NCBI GenBank assembly: GCA_018389105.1
Contig: JACATO010000121.1
Span: forward strand, 2,609,001 to 2,673,000
Origin: Nautilus pompilius
Lineage: Eukaryota > Mollusca > Cephalopoda > Nautilida > Nautilidae
Length of the DNA stretch: 64,000 nt
Reading direction: 5' to 3'
Made by a program: the position numbers and the translations under genes. Positions 52,301-55,784 of the stretch are shown piece after piece; within the stretch, counting starts at the first letter, position 1, and each line of letters starts with the position of its first letter. The notes under the pieces are model-generated. The model did not search any database. It had not been told where the DNA came from and was given only the letters and a program-made list of their open reading frames with translations.

Positions 52301-53242
52301 TTCTGTTCATCAACTTTTTCCTCCTAACCACCATTAAAATTCACTTAAAAAAATATTTGAAAATACCTGTTTAAAGAAATTGAAGCGATCTCAGTTTGTA
52401 CCACTCTTCAGACCAACATTACTGACAGTTCAGTAGGAACGTTACAAGACCCTTGTGTAAATAATACCTTGTGTCCAATAAAGGAATAAGAATATCTATG
52501 TAGTGGGCAGCCTGGCAAGTTGTAGAAGCTGATTGATTTCCTGTGACATTTAATTTCTTTAAAAATGCTAAGAGACAAAAATCTCTTCTTAAGTTGAAGC
52601 ATTCTGACATGCAAAATACAAGAGATTAACTTGCTTCAAATAAACATTAATAATTTTGTTCTTCCTTTCAGAATACTCCGCCAGCTTCAGTTTCATCAAC
52701 ACCTCCATCTAAACATGTGACCAGAGTTAAAGCCACAGCAACAGTAAAAGTAGAAGTGCACACACCTTTACCAGGTGAGTGATGATGAGCAAGGTACCTC
52801 TGCTAAGAGACACTGTGCTGCCTTTATTAAATTGTCCATTAAACATTAAACACTTGGTTGAGTATTTCAACATCCATCTTTCCTCTGTTTCTGCATTAAA
52901 AAAACCAAAACAATAGGATGAATTTAGTCTTATTTTTCCCTTAACAAAGATTTAAGATGACTCATTTTACAAACTGGATGTCAGGTTGTAGTCAGTAATC
53001 ATTTATGTAAAGAATTCCCATTGGCACTCAGAATAAATTCTAATTTGCTTATTTGTTATTATGATTATCAAATAAAGCTAACACTTATCGCAGACAAGAG
53101 GTATTGTAATTACCTGGCAGACAAGATTGATTGTCTTATTTACATTGCAGGTGCGGTGCAGCAAGAACACAGTTACAAAAGTAAAAGGAGGAAGTTAAAA
53201 GAGCTGGATAGCTCTGATTCAGATTCTAGTAACAAGTCATAA
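21835..53242 (+). CDS. ptc: Patched Hedgehog receptor, 5'-incomplete, 26 exons in window
   Basis: Joining the 26 exons listed below gives one open frame of 1,209 codons plus stop, entered two bases into a codon. Family knowledge: Patched is a 12-TM RND-type protein that binds Hedgehog and represses Smoothened, probably by moving sterols. Visible here: extracellular domain 1 (residues about 1-300 of this fragment) with the cysteine-rich [10 protein letters not shown] motif; TM2-TM6 forming the sterol-sensing domain (about 305-475) with the RND signature GLGVDD in TM4; a proline-rich cytoplasmic loop with PPGY and PPRY; TM7 (about 630-650); extracellular domain 2; TM8-TM12 (about 900-1055) with GIGVEF in TM10; and a tail of about 150 residues, shorter than in vertebrate PTCH1. 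The N-terminus and TM1, roughly 130 residues by comparison with human, are missing. Homology to Patched rather than Dispatched or NPC1 is clear from loop and motif similarity along the whole length. Confidence 0.95.
22022..23690 (+). other. ptc: ptc intron
   Basis: A 1.67-kb intron. Short open frames at 22026-22223 (+) and 22473-22754 (-) have no recognisable similarity. It contains poly-T and poly-A runs (about 23170 and 23510-23570) and nothing else I can identify. Confidence 0.8.
23691..23760 (+). CDS. ptc: ptc in-window exon 2: extracellular domain 1
   Basis: 70 bp, acceptor catttcag, donor gtaagt. It encodes [15 protein letters not shown], the counterpart of QWKLEHLCYKSGE in vertebrate Patched. 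The conserved cysteine and the 70-bp length equal human exon 4 as I recall it. Confidence 0.93.
23952..24049 (+). CDS. ptc: ptc in-window exon 3: extracellular domain 1
   Basis: 98 bp, acceptor gtttcag, donor gtaagt. It encodes [18 protein letters not shown], nearly identical to the highly conserved [15 protein letters not shown] segment of Patched. It ends 2 bases into a codon completed by the next exon. Confidence 0.95.
24050..26356 (+). other. ptc: ptc intron
   Basis: A 2.31-kb intron with GA and CT runs (about 24740-24770 and 25470-25490). The open frames at 25632-25898 and 26223-26356 are not supported as coding. No element was identified. Confidence 0.8.
26357..26465 (+). CDS. ptc: ptc in-window exon 4: extracellular domain 1
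   Basis: 109 bp, acceptor ttttcag, donor gtaagt. It encodes [18 protein letters not shown], aligning with LRWTNFDPLEFLEELKK of PTCH1. Together with the following exon it covers what is one exon in human, so an extra intron lies at 26466-27276. Confidence 0.92.
26466..27276 (+). other. ptc: ptc intron with (GT)n and possible regulatory segment
   Basis: This intron is extra relative to human PTCH1. It contains (GT)n at 26679-26707, then about 280 bp of non-repetitive sequence (26735-27015) with short words resembling nuclear-receptor, GATA, forkhead and Ets sites. Those words are common by chance. Confidence 0.6.
27277..27369 (+). CDS. ptc: ptc in-window exon 5: [10 protein letters not shown] motif
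   Basis: 93 bp (31 codons), phase 0 at both ends; acceptor tttttaag, donor gtaatt. It encodes [18 protein letters not shown], the Patched cysteine motif. The alternative AG four bases downstream (after gcag) would break the frame, so the aag acceptor is preferred. Confidence 0.93.
27514..27635 (+). CDS. ptc: ptc in-window exon 6: extracellular domain 1
   Basis: 122 bp, acceptor tttttaaag, donor gtaagt. It encodes [20 protein letters not shown], aligning with the [21 protein letters not shown] block of PTCH1. The length equals human exon 7 as I recall it. Confidence 0.94.
27636..28212 (+). other. ptc: ptc intron
   Basis: A 577-bp intron with two poly-T runs near 27930 and 27955 and no identifiable element. 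Confidence 0.8.
28213..28360 (+). CDS. ptc: ptc in-window exon 7: extracellular domain 1
   Basis: 148 bp, acceptor catcccag, donor gtagga. It encodes [20 protein letters not shown] followed by a segment with IDW and LETWQRKF, matching ALQTMFQLMTPKQMYEHF and ILEAWQRTY of PTCH1. The length equals the human counterpart as recalled. Confidence 0.94.
28696..28827 (+). CDS. ptc: ptc in-window exon 8: end of domain 1, start of TM2
   Basis: 132 bp (44 codons), acceptor tcttacag, donor gtaagt. It encodes [20 protein letters not shown] and then VVM, which begins TM2 and the sterol-sensing domain. The counterpart in PTCH1 is [23 protein letters not shown]. Confidence 0.94.
29250..29408 (+). CDS. ptc: ptc in-window exon 9: TM2-TM3 of the sterol-sensing domain
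   Basis: 159 bp (53 codons), acceptor gctttccag, donor gtgtgt. It encodes [11 protein letters not shown] (end of TM2), then [20 protein letters not shown] (TM3) and IKFNASTTQ, all strongly conserved with Patched. Confidence 0.95.
29703..29801 (+). CDS. ptc: ptc in-window exon 10: TM4 with GxxxDD
   Basis: 99 bp (33 codons), acceptor cttgtttacag, donor gtaagt. It encodes [20 protein letters not shown]. The paired acidic residues in GLGVDD are the RND-family motif that Patched needs for activity, and both aspartates are present. Confidence 0.95.
29802..31996 (+). other. ptc: ptc intron
   Basis: A 2.2-kb AT-rich intron. It ends in a long pyrimidine tract (about 31950-31995, CT repeats) that serves as a strong 3' splice-site tract. 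No transposon or gene was recognised. Confidence 0.8.
31997..32122 (+). CDS. ptc: ptc in-window exon 11: TM5 of the sterol-sensing domain
   Basis: 126 bp (42 codons), acceptor after a long pyrimidine (CT) tract ending tttttag, donor gtgagc. It encodes [20 protein letters not shown] and then [16 protein letters not shown]. The match to DRTGECLKRTGASVALTS...[14 protein letters not shown] of Patched is unmistakable. Confidence 0.95.
32123..35197 (+). other. ptc: ptc intron containing the GC-rich hairpin block
   Basis: A 3.07-kb intron between the TM5 and TM6 exons. Besides the hairpin block described separately it holds a (CA)n run near 34010, long (CT)n tracts at about 34349-34397 and (TA)n near 35007. 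No coding exon was found. Confidence 0.75.
32803..33195 (+). repeat. GC-rich hairpin-chain block, possible retroposon
   Basis: About 390 bp of GC-rich sequence in AT-rich surroundings, carrying a run of tight inverted repeats: 32990-33007 (7-bp stem), 33014-33029 (6 bp with one wobble), 33040-33053 (5 bp, TTCG loop), 33061-33073 (5 bp), 33080-33091 (4 bp), 33097-33108 (4 bp with one wobble, TTCG loop), 33115-33124 (3 bp, TTCG loop) and 33141-33152 (4 bp, TTCG loop). It ends in an A-rich tract with ATAAATA and ten As. Open frames of 84-87 codons on both strands overlap and have no recognisable similarity. I do not recognise the family. A structured non-coding RNA copied by retroposition is one reading. 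Confidence 0.5.
35198..35316 (+). CDS. ptc: ptc in-window exon 12: TM6 and start of the cytoplasmic loop
   Basis: 119 bp, acceptor gtctttcag, donor gtacta (a weak GTAC-type donor). It encodes [20 protein letters not shown] followed by [18 protein letters not shown]. The counterpart in PTCH1 is [27 protein letters not shown]. The length equals human exon 13 as recalled. Confidence 0.94.
35578..35843 (+). CDS. ptc: ptc in-window exon 13: proline-rich central loop with two PPxY motifs
   Basis: 266 bp, acceptor ccttcaaag, donor gtacag. It encodes a low-complexity, proline- and serine-rich cytoplasmic segment. [18 protein letters not shown] resembles VIQVEPQAYTD of PTCH1. It is followed by SPPPGYSPP and GPPPRYSSA, two PPxY motifs of the kind bound by WW domains of Nedd4/Smurf ubiquitin ligases. 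Assignment rests on the open frame, phase continuity and this partial similarity. Confidence 0.88.
35961..36121 (+). CDS. ptc: ptc in-window exon 14: end of the cytoplasmic loop
   Basis: 161 bp, acceptor gaatttcag, donor gtaaat. Its cysteine-rich first half has no clear counterpart. Its end, [17 protein letters not shown], aligns with FAEKHYAPFLLKPKAK just before TM7 of Patched. One human exon covers this and the preceding exon. Confidence 0.88.
36122..36508 (+). other. ptc: ptc intron
   Basis: A 387-bp intron with no identifiable element. It separates the cytoplasmic-loop exon from the TM7 exon. Confidence 0.8.
36509..36682 (+). CDS. ptc: ptc in-window exon 15: TM7 and start of extracellular domain 2
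   Basis: 174 bp (58 codons), acceptor cattttag, donor gtgaga. It encodes [20 protein letters not shown] (TM7), then [20 protein letters not shown], closely matching [20 protein letters not shown] of PTCH1. Confidence 0.95.
37103..37241 (+). CDS. ptc: ptc in-window exon 16: extracellular domain 2
   Basis: 139 bp, acceptor ctactttcag, donor gtaagc. It encodes [19 protein letters not shown] and then [14 protein letters not shown], aligning with ADYPNIQHLLYDLHRSF and LPKMWLHYFRDWLQ of PTCH1. Confidence 0.92.
37321..37602. repeat. 98-bp tandem repeat, about 2.9 copies
   Basis: Three consecutive near-identical units begin at 37321, 37419 and 37517 with ggaagaggagcaatgtttgg. The last copy breaks off at its end (agttaaaaaaaaaatgag instead of agttaataagaaatgac). 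High identity suggests recent expansion, or an assembly or sequencing artefact. Confidence 0.92.
37758..39079 (-). mobile_element. Tc1-like DNA transposon with terminal inverted repeats
   Basis: The left end starts tagtggtggacagaagttta and the right end, read on the - strand, starts cagtggcagacaaaagttta. These imperfect inverted repeats match closely over about 25 bases. TA dinucleotides flank both ends (37756-37757 and 39080-39081), as expected for Tc1/mariner insertion. Total length is 1,322 bp, the usual size for the group. The internal transposase is broken. Confidence 0.88.
37850..38760 (-). pseudogene. Tc1-like transposase, frameshifted
   Basis: Read on the - strand it probably starts at ATG 38760, but it meets stops and frame changes soon after. 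The stretch at about 38232-38426 contains [15 protein letters not shown], the first catalytic aspartate region of Tc1 DDE transposases. Further on, FQHENDVEK occupies the place of the second catalytic motif (usually QDN), apparently with Asp replaced by Glu. The C-terminal region near 37860-37960 resembles the W..I...LIDSMPRR segment. It is not functional as it stands. Confidence 0.8.
39833..39978 (+). CDS. ptc: ptc in-window exon 17: extracellular domain 2
   Basis: 146 bp, acceptor tccttatag, donor gtaaag. It encodes [14 protein letters not shown] and then [20 protein letters not shown], matching LQDAFDSDWETGKI and GSDDGVLAYKLLVQTG of PTCH1. The preceding intron holds the 98-bp triplication and a Tc1 element. 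Confidence 0.94.
40449..40626 (+). CDS. ptc: ptc in-window exon 18: extracellular domain 2
   Basis: 178 bp, acceptor tattggcag, donor gtaagt. It encodes [20 protein letters not shown] followed by [20 protein letters not shown]. The counterpart in PTCH1 is [32 protein letters not shown]. Confidence 0.94.
40627..43042 (+). other. ptc: ptc intron with degraded hAT-like sequence
   Basis: A 2.42-kb intron. Its middle carries a - strand transposase fossil (described separately). The open frames at 40634-40942 and 40957-41163 have no recognised similarity. Confidence 0.7.
41310..42260 (-). pseudogene. Degraded hAT/ZMYM1-like transposase remnant
   Basis: Translating the - strand piecewise gives [16 protein letters not shown], which resembles the DPxxWP start of the TTF-type zinc-finger region, and [20 protein letters not shown], which resembles the segment before the C-terminal part of this transposase family. 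Stops and frame changes are frequent. No terminal repeats were found. The assignment is tentative and rests on short stretches. Confidence 0.4.
43043..43131 (+). CDS. ptc: ptc in-window exon 19: extracellular domain 2
   Basis: 89 bp, acceptor ttattttcag, donor gtaagt. It encodes [20 protein letters not shown], aligning with [20 protein letters not shown]. It forms one exon with the next one in human (89 + 192 = 281 bp, the human length as I recall it), so the intron at 43132-43526 is extra. Confidence 0.94.
43132..43526 (+). other. ptc: ptc intron
   Basis: A 395-bp intron, extra relative to human PTCH1, with no identifiable element. Confidence 0.8.
43527..43718 (+). CDS. ptc: ptc in-window exon 20: end of domain 2 and TM8
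   Basis: 192 bp (64 codons), acceptor tatacag, donor gtatgt. It encodes [20 protein letters not shown], then [16 protein letters not shown] and the TM8 stretch ending [15 protein letters not shown]1 has KVRTICSNY...YPNGYPFLFWEQYIGLR and FLLNPWTAGII. Confidence 0.95.
43719..44263 (+). other. ptc: ptc intron with (AAT)n(AAC)n
   Basis: A 545-bp intron containing a compound trinucleotide repeat at about 43868-43899 and otherwise AT-rich sequence. Confidence 0.8.
44264..44401 (+). CDS. ptc: ptc in-window exon 21: TM9-TM10 with GxxxE
   Basis: 138 bp (46 codons), acceptor tttgggcag, donor gtaagt. It encodes [20 protein letters not shown] followed by [20 protein letters not shown] and TVHICV. The conserved acidic residue of GIGVEF in TM10 is the partner of the TM4 motif. 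Confidence 0.95.
44402..44855 (+). other. ptc: ptc intron
   Basis: A 454-bp intron. The exon's open frame continues some 220 bases into it, so intron retention would add about 74 residues, but the homology resumes cleanly at 44856. No element was identified. Confidence 0.8.
44856..44998 (+). CDS. ptc: ptc in-window exon 22: TM11
   Basis: 143 bp, acceptor cctttttag, donor gtactg (weak GTAC type). It encodes [20 protein letters not shown] and then [12 protein letters not shown], matching [32 protein letters not shown]. The length equals human exon 20 as recalled. Confidence 0.94.
46278..46506. repeat. Imperfect tandem duplication with an AT insertion
   Basis: A unit starting atgagtttcatggtaattaa occurs at about 46278 and again at about 46375. 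Both copies continue through taattttacaagctg. The second copy carries about 33 extra bases of TATTAT-rich sequence. Confidence 0.8.
46733..46741 (-). promoter_or_regulatory. Perfect Gli/Ci-type binding site
   Basis: GACCACCCA, the reverse complement of the Gli consensus TGGGTGGTC, in a comparatively GC-rich segment of the intron before TM12. Regulatory function is inferred from the consensus and the identity of the host gene. Confidence 0.4.
49185..49216. repeat. GGCT/GACT tetranucleotide repeat
   Basis: Four ggct-type units run directly into three gact-type units, a compound microsatellite. Confidence 0.85.
49303..49311 (+). promoter_or_regulatory. Perfect Gli/Ci-type binding site
   Basis: TGGGTGGTC again, 2.6 kb from the site at 46733 and in the same intron, about 640 bp before the TM12 exon. 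Confidence 0.4.
49951..50050 (+). CDS. ptc: ptc in-window exon 23: TM12
   Basis: 100 bp, acceptor catgttgcag, donor gtatgc. It encodes [20 protein letters not shown] and [17 protein letters not shown]1 has [30 protein letters not shown]. The length equals human exon 21 as recalled. Confidence 0.95.
50051..51278 (+). other. ptc: ptc intron with Tc1 fragment
   Basis: A 1.23-kb intron. Its central part is a Tc1-like transposase fragment (below). (TA)n lies near 51018. Confidence 0.8.
50450..50885 (+). pseudogene. Tc1-like transposase 3' fragment
   Basis: On the + strand, pieces in different frames read [19 protein letters not shown] and [11 protein letters not shown], the latter being the second catalytic-aspartate motif of Tc1 transposases. 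They are followed by SHRGLM and a degraded C-terminus. There are many stops and frame changes and no terminal repeats were found. It is oriented opposite to the Tc1 element at 37758, and its residues differ enough to suggest a separate family. Confidence 0.75.
51279..51527 (+). CDS. ptc: ptc in-window exon 24: cytoplasmic tail
   Basis: 249 bp (83 codons), acceptor gtttttttcag, donor gtaagt. The membrane-proximal [16 protein letters not shown] parallels PTPSPEPPPS of PTCH1. The later [18 protein letters not shown] resembles the HQVIVEATENP segment. An earlier in-frame GT (cag|gtgaat) is possible but weaker. Confidence 0.9.
51528..52671 (+). other. ptc: ptc intron
   Basis: A 1.14-kb intron. 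The - strand open frame at 51693-52022 (109 codons) has no recognisable domain and is probably chance. No element was identified. Confidence 0.7.
52672..52774 (+). CDS. ptc: ptc in-window exon 25: cytoplasmic tail
   Basis: 103 bp, acceptor cctttcag, donor gtgagt. The segment [19 protein letters not shown] resembles the [20 protein letters not shown] tract near the PTCH1 C-terminus, which supports it as the true continuation of the tail. Confidence 0.88.
52775..53150 (+). other. ptc: ptc intron
   Basis: A 376-bp intron before the last coding exon. The open frame reads into it from upstream (an ATG at 53021), but the acceptor at 53150 and the phase fit the exon model better. Confidence 0.75.
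53151..53242 (+). CDS. ptc: ptc last coding exon: C-terminus and stop
   Basis: Acceptor ttacattgcag; completes a glycine codon and ends at TAA 53240-53242. It encodes a basic patch KSKRRKLK followed by an acidic serine tract [12 protein letters not shown]. No similarity to the vertebrate C-terminus is evident. Phase continuity and the good acceptor make it the likely last coding exon. Confidence 0.82.
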
Positions 53243-53923
53243 CAGTGGTAAGCATACAAGTAATTAGTTTCCTTAGGTGACAAATATTCACAGAGCTAAA
53301 TGTCAATGAAACCGGAGACAGCTTTTTAAAATGATGCTATAGTTTCAAAAACAATCTACTTCTTTACTCAAATAATTTCTAATAGCCCTCCAACTAGTTT
53401 AATTTGAACCAACCAGCAATTCACCTATTCTGTTTCTTCAGCCTTATATTTCTTTTCTAAACTCTAATCTTCCTTCTCTTCTTTCATCAACAGACAACTG
53501 TACAAAATTACAAATTCTTGTTAGGAATTTCTCATTATCTTTGAAAAAAAAAGATGAATGTAATGCTTCTGGCATCATACCTGTAACTTAAAAAAAATAT
53601 TATTATTTTTTCAGGTGTTTTCAGAGCCTTCTACTGGTGCAACCTGCCATCAAGGTGTTTATAATTATATTTCTGACATTTAACATTATTTAATTGCAAA
53701 GTGCCTCAAGGAATGGAAACAGACTGTTTGGATTTCTGATACTGGTTTGTAATGGACCAGATGCAATGTATCCATGGCAACCAATCTGTTGGATGAACAG
53801 AGATGAGCAGGACCCCAGCTCATTGGTTTTTTCACCTACAGACTAGAAAGTACAGACAAAGGCAGCTACATTATTGCACTTCTTTACCCGTGGGTGGGTG
53901 ACATACAGTTTGTGGGTCATGAA

Positions 53924-53924
<1 letters not shown>

Positions 53925-53958
<34 letters not shown>
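53925..53958. repeat. (CA)17 microsatellite in the probable 3' UTR
   Basis: 17 uninterrupted CA units, about 680 bases after the ptc stop. Confidence 0.95.
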
Positions 53959-53960
<2 letters not shown>

Positions 53961-54065
53961 ACAAGTGATGTACAGCAGTGAATGAGACCAAGGGTTGAGC
54001 TTGTGACTGACAACTAATTCGTGAAACAAAACCAAAAAAAAAATCAGGGATATACAAGCATAGTA

Positions 54066-54113
54066 CGTGTGTGTGTGTGTGTGGTGTGTGTGTGTGTGGT
54101 GTGTGTGTGTGTG

Positions 54114-54148
<35 letters not shown>
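54066..54148. repeat. (GT)n microsatellite, slightly interrupted
   Basis: About 40 GT units interrupted by two GG steps and one GC. It is complementary to the (CA)17 tract 107 bases upstream. Confidence 0.95.
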
Positions 54149-54221
54149 TGTTTTTTGTGTTGCATTGTGGGCAGCAGATTGGCCAGGAATTCTATGACAG
54201 TTCTTCATACCTCAGCAAAAA

Positions 54222-54277
54222 AATAAAAAAAACCAAAAACACAGAAAACTCAACGATGGTCAGTATGCAGCAATAAA
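54222..54277 (+). terminator. Candidate polyadenylation signals AATAAA
   Basis: AATAAA at 54222-54227 and again at 54272-54277 (caataaagca), about 1 kb after the ptc stop. A third is at 54665-54670. In AT-rich DNA this hexamer is common, so which signal is used cannot be told from sequence alone. Confidence 0.35.
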
Positions 54278-55089
54278 GCAAGAGGTTTTCTTACATTGTT
54301 ACTTCAGTGCTGACACTTTGTATAAGCTCTCTGTTCCTTTAAAATTACTACTGTTAGCATTTGCACAGATTTTTGGATAAGTTGACATGAAGTCATTTTC
54401 AAAGATAAGAAAACACGTCTTTGTGTTCTCTACGTACGGGTATATTTTATTATGAACTCTGGAAGAAGGTATTGCCATCTGATATATTACAGGGTGGTCG
54501 TGTGCCAGTGTTAGTCATTTAGTCACAGGCAGTCAGACCCATGTAGGAACAAGTACCGACAGGTCAGACTGCACAGCTACCAGATCTTTTATTTATTTAT
54601 GATGTCTGTAAATGTACAGTTGTAAAGCTTTTGGTATATAAACTCCTGAGTGAGGTGAGTGAGAAATAAATAAGGAATTATTGTGTTTCTTTCAGGAGCA
54701 AATGTTATTACAAAGGTGTATTTTATTTTTTGTTATCTGTAAAATATTGACTCTAGCTAGCGGTATATAGATTGGGAAGCTATTCAGTGACATGTTCATC
54801 GCGTTGTTGTTTTTATTGTTGTTATGCACACTGTGTGTGCCGTTGTTTTCTCTCTCTCTCTCTCTCTCCCTCCCTCCTGCCCTCTTAGCTTTTGAAATTT
54901 TTTTGTTTGGTTTTTAATTCCAGTCTTTTGTTTTTTTTTGAGATACTCATCTGATGGTACTGACTTGCTGCTGAGCTGGAGGCAATTCTCAACTATATAT
55001 TGGTCCATATACGAGGTGTGATCAGAAAGTTCCCACAGTGAATTTATTGTGGTAATACCATGGCAATTACTAACGGCACACAGGCGCCC

Positions 55090-55235
55090 TTCTATAAGTA
55101 GTCACCTTCCACACACACACACACATGCACCACCTATTCTAGTGATTCTGTGATTCCTGGAAGCACTTCTTGTATTCTTCTTTCAGAATCAGGTGTAATG
55201 TTGCTTTTGTATTTGTAATAATAATGGACATATGG
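55090..55235 (-). pseudogene. Mariner transposase C-terminal piece, severed by hAT insertion
   Basis: On the - strand KEEYKKCFQESQNH resembles the C-terminal K.FQ.CFQ.WQ.R segment of mariner transposases. It continues the sequence at 59213 once the hAT element and one 8-bp target copy are removed. Confidence 0.6.
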
Positions 55236-55784
55236 CAGAGCCGGTCGAAGCCCATGTGGAGCCCTAGGCAAACATCACTGTCACCCTCTAAAACCCACAC
55301 TCTCCTACCTTAAAAAACTGTGCAAACAAAGGGTGTAAAGAAACAGGGGGCATTTAATTACAGCAATAAAACTAGTAACATGCAAAGTGCACACAAATAT
55401 AGTATTAACGTACAGTAATAAATAATACAACATTTAACTAATAAACTAATGCAACAAATAATTAGATATAACAGCAGATCTTAAAAACAAAGAAGATGAA
55501 TAACAATAAATATGTAATAAAGAACAATTTCTAAAAGAACTATATACATAATAATGATGCTGGCCCTCTTTCTTATGCGTCATGCCTTAATAAGGAAATA
55601 AAGCTAGTTTTACTCATGCTAATCTGACGCTAACTTAATAACGCTAACGAAAATGTTAAGCTATCGTTTATAGTATTATTTCCTTATATACATAATACAC
55701 TAGATTACTAGTGGCATAGTTATTCCTGTTTTTACAACAGACATTTAATGGCACTGAATGACAAGATATTGAGAATTTTTCAAT

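Larger units (their letters stand above)
53243..54720 (+). other. ptc: Probable ptc 3' UTR
   Basis: The stretch after the stop codon has no plausible coding frame. A possible 3'-UTR intron runs from GTAAGC at 53248 to the AG at 53614 (attattttttcag), only a few bases after the stop. AATAAA hexamers occur at 54222, 54272 and 54665. The (CA)n and (GT)n tracts lie between the stop and all of these. The end of the transcript is uncertain. Confidence 0.5.

Noticed and set aside
53917-54276. Open frames of Thr-His or Cys-Val repeats
   Set aside because: Direct translations of the (CA)n and (GT)n microsatellites.
54492-54500. GGGTGGTC, an 8-of-9 Gli match downstream of ptc, and TGGGTGGTA near 9571
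   Set aside because: One-mismatch matches are expected several times in 64 kb, so only perfect 9-mers were reported.
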